Part shown: one piece after another, positions 8,351-18,778 of the stretch
How the letters are laid out: every line of letters begins with the position of its first letter
Position numbering within the stretch: position 1 is the first letter of the stretch
Source: Fibrobacter sp. UWB15
Lineage (GTDB): Bacteria; Fibrobacterota; Fibrobacteria; Fibrobacterales; Fibrobacteraceae
Reading direction: 5' to 3'
NCBI RefSeq assembly: GCF_900177705.1
Contig: NZ_FXBA01000014.1
Location: 1-61,707 of the forward strand
DNA: 61,707 bases
Notes under the pieces: generated by a model
Databases searched by the model: none
The model's input: the letters and a program-made list of their open reading frames with translations, nothing else
What the model was told of the DNA's origin: nothing
Translations under genes and position numbers: made by a program

Positions 8351-11300
8351 TCAGGCCACTGCAGTGCCCCGGCTCACACCTGGCCCCTTGATGATGCTAT
8401 GCCCCTGTTGAGCAGCTTCGAGTTCAATTTTTTGGCCAATGCTGTTCACCACCGATTCCACGTGGGTAATAATTCCGAGCATTTTGCCTTCGCGCTGCTG
8501 GCTACGGAGGCAATTCATCACATCTTCCAAGGTGGCATCGTCCAAAGTACCGAAGCCTTCGTCCATGAACAGGGATTCTACGCGAACATTGCGGCTGGCA
8601 AAGTCTGCAATACCGAGGGCCAGCGAGAGACTCACCAGGAACTTTTCGCCGCCAGACAGATTCGAGATTCCACGGTTATGGTCAAATTCCGCATCTTCCA
8701 CTTCAAAGCCCAGGTTACCTTTCGCCACCAGCCTGAAGCGGTCCTTGATTATCGCCAAATGCCTATTTGCCAATTTAAGCAGCGACTTAAATGTCAACCC
8801 CTGCACAAAGGTGGCAAAATCACTGCCGTCCTTGACGCCGAAGAATTCGCCCATGGCATCCCAACGGGCCAATTCAGCCTTTTTCGCCTCAAGGTCTTTT
8901 TCAAGTACCTGCAATTGAGCCAGGTTCTGCCTATAGCTCTTGACATGGGCCTGAGCGGCACCAGCTTTCTGCTGCCAAACCGTCAAGTCATCTTCCAGTT
9001 TTTTCTTTTCATCAAGGAGCGTTTCGAGAGGCTTTTCGTCGGAACGTTCCGCCTTGACCTTTTCAAGATTTTCAAAAGCCTCCTGGCGCAAGCGGCTCGC
9101 CGACGCAAGAGATTCATCTACAGCCTTCTTGCGGGCTTGCAGCTGATTAAACTCCGTTTCGGGCATGGCCGCAGCCAAATAAGCAGATTCGTCTGCAAAG
9201 TCCTTTGCCTTGAGGGCTTCCGCAAAATCGGCAGAAGCCTTTTCGATATTGCCGACAGTCTGTGCTAGAGAATCCTTAAGCGTAGCAATTCTCGTATTGA
9301 GTTCGCTGCAAGACTTTTCGGAAGCACAAAGAGCGTTATCTGCTGCGTTATAGGCCTCCGTTGCCGCATTTTTTCGGTCCGTTGCCGCCGCCGATTCCAC
9401 ATCTACGTTCTTGCGGCCAAACTTTTCGATTCGGGCAGCCTTCAACTTTTCGAATTCCGCCACAAATTTACCGAACGACTTCGTTTCTGCATCCAGGTTT
9501 GCCTGCGCCTGCGTCACCTTGTCGTTATAAAGAGTTTCGTTGTTCCGCGCAATATCAAGTTTATTCGCCAAAGCGTCTAATTCCGCCTGGTTCTTTTCGA
9601 ACGTCAACAGTCGCAGTTTCAAGTCTTTCAACACCGCCGAAACGGAATCCATATTGAATTCGGCCCAAGGCTTCCAAAGCAAAGTGACTTGTTGAACAGA
9701 TTCCTGCATTTGGTTCGTCAGAGAATCAATGCTTTCTACAGCAGCCTTTTCAGCGGTCTTCGCGCGTGTCTTCGCAACTTCGAACTGTCCTAGAGAAGAC
9801 TCCACCTTTTGCATTTTGGCGTTAAGTTCGCGAATCTTTTCAGCGACGCCCAATACACGAGATCCGTCTACGGAAGTGTTTTTTTCGTGGTTGCAGGCAG
9901 GATGTTCCCTGGATCCGCAAACCGGACAGGCTTCACCATCGACCAAATGCTTCTGGATTACATCCGCAAGTACCAGGACATCATCTTTGAACAAGTCTTG
10001 CTGCTCCTGGAGCAAGCCCTGCTTTTTCTCGGACAGTCGATTCAATTCTTCTTCGGCTTTAGCACAATCATCTACGGCCACTTTTTTAGCGTTTTGTGCG
10101 ACGGAAATTTCGCTGTCAAACTTGCGGATTTGCGCTACAAGGGATTCACTCTGAGGCACGACCTGCCGAAGGTTGATATCGCCGGCGTTAGCCTCTTGAA
10201 CAGCCTTGAGTTCTCGCACCTTCGGGTCGATATCTTGAATAGCAGCCTTTACCAGACGAAATTCCCGTTCAGCATTAGCGAGGTCTTGAGCAGCCTTTTC
10301 CTTACGCGATTGAGAATCATTCATCACGGACTTCGCATTTCTCAGATTTTCATCAAGTTTGCGAATTTCGTTCCAAACAGGTTCATTGGCCGCAATAAAC
10401 TGTTCCGCCGCCACTTTTTCTTCTTCGGCCTTTTTCTTTTGTTCGCTACTTTTATTCAGGCTTTCCGTAGCTTTCGGAAGGTCGCCCATCAACCGTTTCA
10501 ACGCATTTTCATCGGTAGCCTTACGAGTGCGCAGGCCATTCAATTCCGTATAAAGGGAAACGCATTCCCTCGCCTTTTCGGCACGAGCAAGACGGATTTC
10601 GCTTTCGGCAAAGTCCGACTTCCCCTGTTTTGCCTTGGCAAGTTCTCCCTCGACCCTATTCATACGATCCAGGGCATTATTCAGGGCGTTGCGCCAGGCG
10701 ATTTTTGACTCCAGTTCAGTCTTTTGGGCGGCAAAATTCTTTTCTTTTTCAGCAAATTCCGCAAGCAAGGCCTCGTCAGCAGCGATTTTTTCTGCCTTGG
10801 GCATGGCATTATTTAGCGTATCGAAAGCAGTCTGCGCACTATTTTTCGCATCCCTTGCTCCGCTCCTGCGGTCTCCCACTTTTTTACCGATGCGGCGGTA
10901 CTTTTCCGTACCGTTCAATTTTTCCAAAATGTCGGCACGTTCCCTTTCGCTACTGTTCAAGAACTTGCTGAATTCACCTTGCGCAAGCATAATGGAGCGG
11001 CAGAACTGCGAATAATCCAACTGAATGATTTCGGCATTGGCCTTTCCCAGTTCACCATTGGCACCCGTTCTACCGCTGAACACTTTTTGCTGCGGATTGT
11101 CTACGGGATAGATTTCACCTTGAGCCGGCTGAAGATTGCCATCAGCCTTATCACGGGCTCGGCGCTGGTTCCATTCCGAAACAAAAACACCCTTTTGACA
11201 CTTGTAGGTTACTCGGGCAAAACAGTTGCCCTTGTCAGACGTCATGACGGCATTACCGTCGTTGCCGTTATATACCAAGCCTTGACGGGGCGTAGCACCA

Positions 11301-11470
11301 TAAAGAGCCAACGTAATGGCATCAAGAATACTGGTTTTACCCATACCCGTCTTTCCGCTAATGACAAAAAGACTATGGTCCAACTCGCTGTAGGAAGGAT
11401 CCGTAAAATCGATACACCACTGCCCTGCAAGGCTATTGATATTTTCGAATTCAACTTTTAAAATTTTCAT
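8351..11470 (-). CDS. sbcC: Exonuclease SbcCD subunit C (Rad50-like ATPase)
   Basis: 1039 residues. The N-terminal half-ATPase has Walker A GKTGMGKT (39-46) and begins KILKVEFENINSLAGQW, as in SbcC. Two long coiled-coil arms flank a zinc hook CPVC (C515 and C518), the dimerisation point of Rad50-like proteins. The C-terminal half-ATPase has the signature NLSGGEKFLVSLSLALG and Walker B SLFMDEGFGTLD. With SbcD it forms a nuclease that opens DNA ends and cuts hairpins. Its start lies two bases after the sbcD stop, so the pair is translated together. Confidence 0.97.
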   Translation of the reverse strand: MKILKVEFENINSLAGQWCIDFTDPSYSELDHSLFVISGKTGMGKTSILDAITLALYGATPRQGLVYNGNDGNAVMTSDKGNCFARVTYKCQKGVFVSEWNQRRARDKADGNLQPAQGEIYPVDNPQQKVFSGRTGANGELGKANAEIIQLDYSQFCRSIMLAQGEFSKFLNSSERERADILEKLNGTEKYRRIGKKVGDRRSGARDAKNSAQTAFDTLNNAMPKAEKIAADEALLAEFAEKEKNFAAQKTELESKIAWRNALNNALDRMNRVEGELAKAKQGKSDFAESEIRLARAEKARECVSLYTELNGLRTRKATDENALKRLMGDLPKATESLNKSSEQKKKAEEEKVAAEQFIAANEPVWNEIRKLDENLRNAKSVMNDSQSRKEKAAQDLANAEREFRLVKAAIQDIDPKVRELKAVQEANAGDINLRQVVPQSESLVAQIRKFDSEISVAQNAKKVAVDDCAKAEEELNRLSEKKQGLLQEQQDLFKDDVLVLADVIQKHLVDGEACPVCGSREHPACNHEKNTSVDGSRVLGVAEKIRELNAKMQKVESSLGQFEVAKTRAKTAEKAAVESIDSLTNQMQESVQQVTLLWKPWAEFNMDSVSAVLKDLKLRLLTFEKNQAELDALANKLDIARNNETLYNDKVTQAQANLDAETKSFGKFVAEFEKLKAARIEKFGRKNVDVESAAATDRKNAATEAYNAADNALCASEKSCSELNTRIATLKDSLAQTVGNIEKASADFAEALKAKDFADESAYLAAAMPETEFNQLQARKKAVDESLASASRLRQEAFENLEKVKAERSDEKPLETLLDEKKKLEDDLTVWQQKAGAAQAHVKSYRQNLAQLQVLEKDLEAKKAELARWDAMGEFFGVKDGSDFATFVQGLTFKSLLKLANRHLAIIKDRFRLVAKGNLGFEVEDAEFDHNRGISNLSGGEKFLVSLSLALGIADFASRNVRVESLFMDEGFGTLDDATLEDVMNCLRSQQREGKMLGIITHVESVVNSIGQKIELEAAQQGHSIIKGPGVSRGTAVA

Positions 11471-11472
11471 GT

Positions 11473-12735
11473 TTATGCCTCCTCGCCATCAACTTCTTCC
11501 ACTACCTGCTTAAAAAGCGGAAGATACTTTTCAAAATCCTTATTGAACTCATCATTCGCTTCGGTTACACCGAGTTTGCTCATCAAGAGGCGTCTAAAGA
11601 TTTCTTCGTCATCCAAGACATCTACCGATTCAAGGGTATCATCGGAAAAGTTTTCGGCGGAGAACGCCGCCGCACGGTTCACCTTCCAGCTCACCACATC
11701 GAAGGAGGCGTTTTCCATGACTCCCGCAAGAGCTTCGTGAACGTTCACTCCCGGCGTATAATCATAGACCACTTCTACCTTCAACGGCTTTTCGGACGGT
11801 GTTTTAGCCAACTGTTTCAGCTGAACCTTAACGCTATCGATAGATCCCGATATGCGCTTGAAGCTATAATACTGCGGAGTGACAACTTTTTCCACGACAG
11901 GGGCTGCTCCCGTCGCCAGTTCCACCAGCAAGATATGGTGATCCCTTTCCGCTTCGTCAAAGCCGAGTACAAACGGTGAACCGGAATAACGGACTTTCGG
12001 ATTTTTTGCGACCATGGTCGTATAATGAATATGCCCGAGCGCCACGTAGTCAAAGCCTTCCGGGAAAACAGACACCGGAATGGTTCCCAGGTTGCCTACA
12101 ATGTCGCGCATGCCATGAGCCTTGGCATCGCTACCATCATCGTTATCCGGGCGGCCTTCTAGTTGTGCGGCATACAAATGTCCCGTCGCCACAATGGGGA
12201 TATCGCGACCATTACGTACCTTTTCGGCAACCCCGTACACGGTACCGTACAAGCCCTTAAACGTATTTTGCGCAAAATCTTCCATCGATTCCGTCTTGAA
12301 ACGGCGCAATTCCATTTCGCGTACGTAAGGGACTGCCGCGCAGACACCAATTACATTACCGGAACCGTCCTTCAGTTCCTTGACCAATTCTTCGACCGGG
12401 CGTTCTCCAAGGGAGCCCACCATCTGGATATTAAGCGCTTCCAGCAAATCACGCGGGGCATCGAGCAAGGCCCCCGAATCGTGGTTGCCGCCCACCAATA
12501 CAATATTTTTGCAACGGGTGTCCAGCAAAGAGGCCAAAAAGCGAAAATAAAGGCGGCGAGCCTCTACAGAAGGGTTCGTCGTGTCAAAAATATCGCCTGC
12601 AACCATAAGGCATTCGGCCCCGAAATCCACGATTTGCCCCTTGAGCCAATCCAGGAACTGTTTGGATTCTTCTAGCCTGTCGATGTCGTGCATGGAGTTG
12701 CCCAAATGCCAATCGGCGGTATGTATCAGCTTCAT
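11473..12735 (-). CDS. sbcD: Exonuclease SbcCD subunit D (Mre11-like nuclease)
   Basis: 420 residues. The metallophosphoesterase signature is complete: HTADWHLGN at the N-terminus (Asp and His ligands), MVAGDIFDT, VGGNHDSG, VATGHLY and VALGHIHY. It supplies the Mn-dependent nuclease sites of the SbcCD complex. The ATG at 12735 has AAAGGA eight bases upstream. It is the first gene of an sbcD-sbcC operon, and a TATATTTG box lies about 40 bases before the start (12775-12780). Divergent to tamB. Confidence 0.97.
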   Translation of the reverse strand: MKLIHTADWHLGNSMHDIDRLEESKQFLDWLKGQIVDFGAECLMVAGDIFDTTNPSVEARRLYFRFLASLLDTRCKNIVLVGGNHDSGALLDAPRDLLEALNIQMVGSLGERPVEELVKELKDGSGNVIGVCAAVPYVREMELRRFKTESMEDFAQNTFKGLYGTVYGVAEKVRNGRDIPIVATGHLYAAQLEGRPDNDDGSDAKAHGMRDIVGNLGTIPVSVFPEGFDYVALGHIHYTTMVAKNPKVRYSGSPFVLGFDEAERDHHILLVELATGAAPVVEKVVTPQYYSFKRISGSIDSVKVQLKQLAKTPSEKPLKVEVVYDYTPGVNVHEALAGVMENASFDVVSWKVNRAAAFSAENFSDDTLESVDVLDDEEIFRRLLMSKLGVTEANDEFNKDFEKYLPLFKQVVEEVDGEEA

Positions 12736-13010
12736 CTTAGTCCTTTGCCCTGAAGGCGATGATTTTCATTTCCAAATATACTATCGAAAAAGCGGCACAA
12801 AATGTCAAACCGAAAAAACATTTCGGCAAAAAAAATAAAAAATACTGCACAAACATTCACCAAAAACACCGCAAAAACCGGTACAAATTTCTTCGTTTAC
12901 TAATCTTTATTTTCAAAGTGGCTAACTCCTTGACATTCAACAAGTTACAGACGTCATGCCCGGAAATTTTCAAGACTGGAATCCTTGTATTTTCTATAAT
13001 TGGAGTCAAG

Positions 13011-16000
13011 TTGATCAAGAGACCGACGACATTTCTAGGAACAGCCGCCTTCGCCACGGCTGTTGTTGGCGCCATTGCCCTTGGCGTCTGGTTCCTGCAT
13101 GCACTTTTGGAACGATTCCTATCGACGCCACACACCGTTGCCGGGGTCACCATATCGCCTTATGGCCACCGCATGGACGATCTTCTGACTCACCACTTCG
13201 ACTCCATTAGAGTTTCTTTTGACGGTCAAGACATTAAGGTTTCGAACCCGAATCTGGAAATTACCTTGCTCGGGCAACCAAAGGGTGTCAACCTGCAAAT
13301 GGATTCGGCCATAGCCGTCATCCAATTGCCCAAAGAAAGTTCCCCGAAAAAGAAACCAGGCGAAATTCCCCAATTCCCGGAGAAACTGAAATTCCCCATA
13401 CCAGTCCAAGTCAATATCAAGGAAGCGCAGGTTTCTCTCTCTGACGGCAAGAGTTGGCAAGCGAGCGATATTTCCGTAGAAAGCCGTGGCGAAAAAACGG
13501 TTGCCCTCAAGGCGAACAATATCAGCGGAGACTTTATTTCGAGTCCGGCGAAGTTGGATCTCGATGCAGACTTCAGCAGCGACATGCTAAAGATATCCGG
13601 CATAGTCAAGACTCAAAAAGATTTCGTCGCCTTAAGTGCGGAAGCGCCCAAAAATAACTTGGGCCGCATCAAGACGAAAACAGACGTTACCATAGACAAT
13701 CCCGAAGATTGGATTCCCGTAGAACTCCCCAAGGCCGTTCCCGAACTCGGGAAAGTTAAAGTAAGCGCCAACGCAAGTTTTGACTTGCAAAAGAAACGCA
13801 CGAACTACGAAGCGAACATCAAGACGCGCATCGGAGCCTTCTGGCCGCTACTTGCCGAAAACGTGACCATCGATCTTTCTGGCGACTTGGACAACATCGA
13901 GGCCGATGTACTGCTGCAAAACGACGAAGGCGGAAGCATCCAGCTGAACGGCTCCTTGGACAAAGAAAAGAACGCCTTCTTTAGCGGGCGCGTCAGACAC
14001 ATGAGTGCCAAGTTCGGTCCACAGATGATGCCGCTCGACATGGAAATCAAATCGGGCGAACTCTACGACAACGAACTGACGGTTTCCGTAGAAACCCGCC
14101 AAGGCTCCCAAATCGACGCTATCGTCAATTTCAAGGATTCGTTATCGCTCACGTTTACCGGCGACATTTCGCCCTACGAACCATGGGCTCTAGACTGGAC
14201 ACAAGGCAATCTCACTCTAGGTGCCCGCTCCAAAGCCTTCGGTTCCTTTGACGGGCACTCCCTGAAAATCCTTGCCAAGATCAACTCCATCATCAACGCC
14301 TACCACATTACTGCAGACTCGCTGCAAGTCATGCTCGCCATCAACAAGAAGGGAATCGATTTCTCTAACGGAGTCATTTACACTCCTCAGGAAACCTTCG
14401 ACTTCGACGGCGACGTGAAATGGAACGATCCGCACCCCCACACATCGTGGAACGTGCGGCAACAGCATGGCGGGCAAGCAAGCGCGTATGTACACATCGG
14501 CGACACCATCGCTCTCGATGTCGAAGCGGACAAGGTGATCTTCGAGACGATTCCCTTCTCGGACATCAAGCTAGGCAGGAACATTCGCGGAAAGGTCAGC
14601 GGCGAATGGCACCACGATTTTGACAACCGTATCGGAAAACTCGACCTTTCCGTGGACGGCGGTTTGGACGCATTCAACGTGAGCCTCGAGACTTCGATTC
14701 GTGAAAACGAAGACACGCTCTTCGTCGACAACTTCAAAGCCATTCACAACAGGAACTCCGTCACGGCATCCACCGTCTTCATTTTGCCTAACGATTCCAA
14801 CCCCAACTTCAGGCCAACCACGTTCCTGCCCGTCCAAGTTCTATTCGCCAACATTTCTTCTCACGAATTCAGTATTCCGCTACTGCTAGAAGGCTTTAAC
14901 GACAGCACGCTTACTTCGGGTATGCTGAACGGCGACTTGACGTATAGCCAAGGCAACAAGCTGATTGGCAACTTGAGTTTTGCAGAAATCAACTTCCGAA
15001 AGATTCCGCCGGATCTGTTCAACATCCGTAAGCTGAATATCTTTGCAGAAAACGACAAAATCGAACTGAACTCTTACCTTGATATCGGTGGCGGCGGCTG
15101 GACCGGCAACACGCAAGTGATTATCGACAACGTCTTTAGCGACAAGCGACACGTGAGTTTCTCGCACGGAAGCGACAACGGAGGCACACTCTGGGCCGAA
15201 GGCTTTATCGATAACGACTTCATATTCAAGGGCACCGTAGACGCGAACGGTTCCTGGTTCATTCCGGGGACAGTCAGCGAAATCAAGAATACGGACTTGC
15301 ACATCGACATTTCCGCCGAACTCCGCAAAGGCCTCACCGGCATCACCGCAGACCTCCGGCTAGACTCCACCATTTACGAGCCGCCCAAGACCAAGGTGCA
15401 GTTCCCCATCTACATGCGTGGCCATGTCGAAAACGGACTCCTGAACATTTACGAAGCGAGAACCCGCAACGAAAACGACGAAGTCATCTCGGGTACATTG
15501 CAGTTTAACCTAGACAGCATGAGGCTGGATTCCATCAACGTCCATTCGGATCGTTATTCCATCAAGACTGCCTCTCACTATCTTGTGCTTGAAGACATCA
15601 GCAGTACCATGACCGACAACGAAGATGAGTTGCTCATCACCGCAAACATTCCCAAAATTTCTTACAAATTCAACAACGTCATTTACGGCGAAGCGGAGGC
15701 AATTGCCCGCGGTAACGTCGGTTTCATTATTCCGCACAGCCAAGAAGGCATTATCAAGAACAGCACCATTACAGGCGATATTTCTATTGACAAGATGGTA
15801 TTTTACAGAGACCTGGATATCGACGTAACACCTACAGCTCTAGACAAGTACCTGACCATGTTCAACAACTTTGTGGCCAAGCTACGCAAGAGCGGAGCAC
15901 AAGAAGAAAAAATTTCCGTATCGAGCCCGATCAACTTGTCTATGCACATCAGCGACTCCCAAAAGGATTCGATTGCTGTCGTAACCCCCTTTGCAACACT

Positions 16001-16886
16001 TCCGTTAACCGTGGATATTTGGGTGCTTGGCAACACAGTTCGTCCGCTATTGCGCGGAGACATCACCAACACGAATACCGGCTTTATCGGAGTCAAGGAC
16101 ATCTACGAATTCGAACTGAATTCCTTCATGATTTCATGGAACGTTGTTCCTTGGCAGAAGGGCGTGGTCGACGTTTCCAGTAGCCAAGAGCTCCCTTACT
16201 GTTCAGAAACGAGCGAAACAGAAAAAGAAACATGCCCCATCAACCTCGACCTACAAGGCACCATTTCGAACCTACAGGCCATTCCGTCTTCTAACTGCGG
16301 CAACGAATCTTCTACCGCATCGATTTACTACAACATTTTGCTAGGCTGTATCGCAAACGACAACGGCGAAGAAACCGACTGGAACAAGCTTGCCGGCAAG
16401 GCAATCGGTAAAGTCATTTCGACCACAGCCAACAAGACCTTGGGCGGCGACTACATTGGCGATATCGACATGAAGGTGATGTTCTTCGAAAGCAACACCA
16501 CTAGCGATAAGGACTCCAGTTATTTCAAGATACCGGTTTCGCTTGACCGCTGGGTCAAAAACCTGAGTTTGATCTTCGGCTATACACAAGACCAAAGCGA
16601 TAACCCCACTTACGACCAGTCTCTACAATTCGGCGTCAACTACACACTACCCGTGTTCCAAGAAGACGAATATTCTCACGAGAACCATCTGTCGCCCACC
16701 TTGTACTTGAACGGCATGCTGAACTCCAAGCAATACCTGACCAGTACCGGAGCCGGAAGCAACGACCGTTTGGAAAAGAACATCGGTATCAACTATGTGT
16801 ATCGATTCTGGAACCCCTGTCTACTAGGTATCGGACGGTGCGAGGCCATAGAATCGCCCTCTAAGCAAAAGGAGGATCCAAAATGA
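13011..16886 (+). CDS. tamB: TamB-like inner-membrane/periplasmic lipid-transport bridge protein
   Basis: 1291 residues if translation starts at the TTG at 13011, which has GGAG six bases before it; the 84 codons upstream are A/T-rich and not protein-like. An N-terminal membrane anchor (FATAVVGAIALGVWFLHALL) is followed by a very long beta-rich region of repeated amphipathic strands, as in AsmA/TamB bridge proteins. The C-terminus resembles the TamB (DUF490) domain, with a barrel-like end (LSLIFGYTQDQ, LQFGVNYTLP). Its stop overlaps the start of the Omp85 gene by ATGA, the classical TamB-TamA arrangement in reversed order. Such proteins span the periplasm to move lipids or help assemble outer-membrane proteins. 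Confidence 0.82.
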   Translation: MIKRPTTFLGTAAFATAVVGAIALGVWFLHALLERFLSTPHTVAGVTISPYGHRMDDLLTHHFDSIRVSFDGQDIKVSNPNLEITLLGQPKGVNLQMDSAIAVIQLPKESSPKKKPGEIPQFPEKLKFPIPVQVNIKEAQVSLSDGKSWQASDISVESRGEKTVALKANNISGDFISSPAKLDLDADFSSDMLKISGIVKTQKDFVALSAEAPKNNLGRIKTKTDVTIDNPEDWIPVELPKAVPELGKVKVSANASFDLQKKRTNYEANIKTRIGAFWPLLAENVTIDLSGDLDNIEADVLLQNDEGGSIQLNGSLDKEKNAFFSGRVRHMSAKFGPQMMPLDMEIKSGELYDNELTVSVETRQGSQIDAIVNFKDSLSLTFTGDISPYEPWALDWTQGNLTLGARSKAFGSFDGHSLKILAKINSIINAYHITADSLQVMLAINKKGIDFSNGVIYTPQETFDFDGDVKWNDPHPHTSWNVRQQHGGQASAYVHIGDTIALDVEADKVIFETIPFSDIKLGRNIRGKVSGEWHHDFDNRIGKLDLSVDGGLDAFNVSLETSIRENEDTLFVDNFKAIHNRNSVTASTVFILPNDSNPNFRPTTFLPVQVLFANISSHEFSIPLLLEGFNDSTLTSGMLNGDLTYSQGNKLIGNLSFAEINFRKIPPDLFNIRKLNIFAENDKIELNSYLDIGGGGWTGNTQVIIDNVFSDKRHVSFSHGSDNGGTLWAEGFIDNDFIFKGTVDANGSWFIPGTVSEIKNTDLHIDISAELRKGLTGITADLRLDSTIYEPPKTKVQFPIYMRGHVENGLLNIYEARTRNENDEVISGTLQFNLDSMRLDSINVHSDRYSIKTASHYLVLEDISSTMTDNEDELLITANIPKISYKFNNVIYGEAEAIARGNVGFIIPHSQEGIIKNSTITGDISIDKMVFYRDLDIDVTPTALDKYLTMFNNFVAKLRKSGAQEEKISVSSPINLSMHISDSQKDSIAVVTPFATLPLTVDIWVLGNTVRPLLRGDITNTNTGFIGVKDIYEFELNSFMISWNVVPWQKGVVDVSSSQELPYCSETSETEKETCPINLDLQGTISNLQAIPSSNCGNESSTASIYYNILLGCIANDNGEETDWNKLAGKAIGKVISTTANKTLGGDYIGDIDMKVMFFESNTTSDKDSSYFKIPVSLDRWVKNLSLIFGYTQDQSDNPTYDQSLQFGVNYTLPVFQEDEYSHENHLSPTLYLNGMLNSKQYLTSTGAGSNDRLEKNIGINYVYRFWNPCLLGIGRCEAIESPSKQKEDPK

Positions 16887-18763
16887 GAAAAATCCTACTC
16901 CTTCTTTTAGCTCTCACATTTCTCTGCTTTGCCGAAGAAGATAAGCACCCTTGGTACCTAGAGATCAAGGGCAACAAGGCATTCTCGAATTTCCAGCTAG
17001 AAGAACAGCTTGACATTCCCGAAGAATTCGGTAAAATGGATACCACCAAGCAAGACTTCATGATGCGCCTTTCGCTGGAAAACATCAAGGCGCTCTACTA
17101 CTCTCGCGGTTACTACAGCCTCAACTTGACCATGGATATCCAGCGCAACTACGTCAACCAGGACAGCTGTATTCGCGGCTACTACATTACCATTCGCGAC
17201 GGCGAACGTTACCGTTTTAGCGGTGCAAAGCTGATTGTTCCCGAAAACCGCAAAGTCGAAATCGACGAGACCAAATTAAACATCGCGCAAGACCACCTTT
17301 ACAACCAAGACGATATCGCCGAAGACATGGAAGACATCCAAAAGGCATACCGCGGCGAAGGATACTTGCACACGACGCTTTCTTCCATCGAAAAAATCGA
17401 CACCACGCAAAAGAAAATCTACGTCGAAATCACCATTGACCCCGGTGCGAAAGTCATCATGGGCAATATGAATTCTTCAAGCCACCGCACCAAGGACAAG
17501 CGCAACCCGAACATCGTTGTTTCAGAAATGGGCCTTACCGATACCGCATGGCTTTCGAGCCTGTGGCGAATTCCCGAAGGCGAAATCATTGACGGTAACC
17601 AGTACAACACCTTCAGAAACAAGCTTTTCTCGACACAACTCTTTACGCAAATCAAGATGAGCGACTCTCTTAGGAGCGACGGCCTTTCGGACGTTTACCT
17701 GAACGTGACGGAACGCGTACCTGGAGAAATGCGCTACGGATTTTTCTTCGAAGAAATTTATGGTTTTGGTGCACAAGCCTCTGCAAAGCACAGGAACTTC
17801 TTTGGAAAACTTCATGAATTTTCAACGAGCGCCCAAATTGCTCAACACAAGCAAGAAGCATCTATTGGCTATGCAAATCCGCTCTTGTTCGGAACCTCGT
17901 TCAGTTTCATTCCGACGGCAATCCGTTTTGAAGACCGCCTTACGCTAAACCACGAAAAAATCAATCCGCCGGCATACCCCGACAGTTTGGAAGAACGTTA
18001 CGAAGTGATTAACCGTGGCGACTTGACCTTCGGCCTTACCAAGAGAATTCGCTTCCGCAGTACGCTCGATACCCGATACGTGAACAAGAATGATTCAAGC
18101 CTCTTTAAGCTCAAGGGCGAAATTGCACTGACATTCGACTACACCAACGATTACTTTAACCCCACGAGGGGCGTGCGCTTTGCACCGACATTTGGCGCGG
18201 GCACTAACTGGAAGGCCGATATTCAAAACCTGACGATGGTGGGCGACCCGTATACCTACGGCGAAATGACCGTGAACCTTTACCATCCGCTCTTCTGGAC
18301 TTTTAACGGAGCCGTGAGCGGAAGCGTCGGCAAGTTCTTCGCCAAGGCAATCGAAGACGATGCCAGAATCTTCTATCAGGGCGGAACACGTTCGGTTCGC
18401 GGCTATCGCTTTAGAAGTATTTTCGCAAGCAACGAATCTACCGACGAAAACGGCGACAAAATTATCAATACGGGTCTCACACCTCTCTACTACCGATTCA
18501 ACGAAGAAATCCGCTGGACGTTCCCATGGAAGTCTTGGCAGCGCTGGCAGATTGTGCAATTCTACGACTGGACACTCGTGACCGACCATGAAAAAGATTT
18601 GTACGAAGAACGTGAAAGCGAAAGCCTTGGCGCCGGTGTGCGTTACCGTTGGCAGTTCCTGACGTTCCGCCTAGATTACGCGTTCAAGAAGGATTTAAGC
18701 AACTGGAATCCAGAAAAATTCGGCTGGGGCAGATTCGCCTTCGACCTGTCGCAGACATTCTAA
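16883..18763 (+). CDS. tamA: TamA/BamA-like outer-membrane protein (Omp85 family)
   Basis: 626 residues with a signal peptide (KILLLLLALTFLCFAEE), POTRA-like repeats over about residues 25-290 (KGNKAFSNFQLEEQL, YSRGYYSLNLTM) and a C-terminal beta barrel. The barrel has the Omp85 hallmark GGTRSVRGYRF, where the loop-6 VRGY inserts into the lumen, and ends on an aromatic residue (DLSQTF), as outer-membrane barrels do. Translational coupling (ATGA) with the TamB-like gene supports TamA rather than BamA. Convergent with an ABC ATPase gene, leaving only 15 bases between the stops. Confidence 0.87.
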   Translation: MRKILLLLLALTFLCFAEEDKHPWYLEIKGNKAFSNFQLEEQLDIPEEFGKMDTTKQDFMMRLSLENIKALYYSRGYYSLNLTMDIQRNYVNQDSCIRGYYITIRDGERYRFSGAKLIVPENRKVEIDETKLNIAQDHLYNQDDIAEDMEDIQKAYRGEGYLHTTLSSIEKIDTTQKKIYVEITIDPGAKVIMGNMNSSSHRTKDKRNPNIVVSEMGLTDTAWLSSLWRIPEGEIIDGNQYNTFRNKLFSTQLFTQIKMSDSLRSDGLSDVYLNVTERVPGEMRYGFFFEEIYGFGAQASAKHRNFFGKLHEFSTSAQIAQHKQEASIGYANPLLFGTSFSFIPTAIRFEDRLTLNHEKINPPAYPDSLEERYEVINRGDLTFGLTKRIRFRSTLDTRYVNKNDSSLFKLKGEIALTFDYTNDYFNPTRGVRFAPTFGAGTNWKADIQNLTMVGDPYTYGEMTVNLYHPLFWTFNGAVSGSVGKFFAKAIEDDARIFYQGGTRSVRGYRFRSIFASNESTDENGDKIINTGLTPLYYRFNEEIRWTFPWKSWQRWQIVQFYDWTLVTDHEKDLYEERESESLGAGVRYRWQFLTFRLDYAFKKDLSNWNPEKFGWGRFAFDLSQTF

Positions 18764-18778
18764 GCGACGAAGCCGGCA

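Noticed and set aside
8399-10708. Plus-strand frames opposite sbcC
   Set aside because: Shadows of the highly biased Glu/Lys/Ala-rich coiled-coil coding strand; no start signals or family features.
12759-13010. N-terminal extension of the TamB frame from the ATG at 12759
   Set aside because: The 84 codons are A/T-rich, Lys/Asn/Phe-biased and precede a TTG with GGAG at the right distance directly before the membrane anchor.
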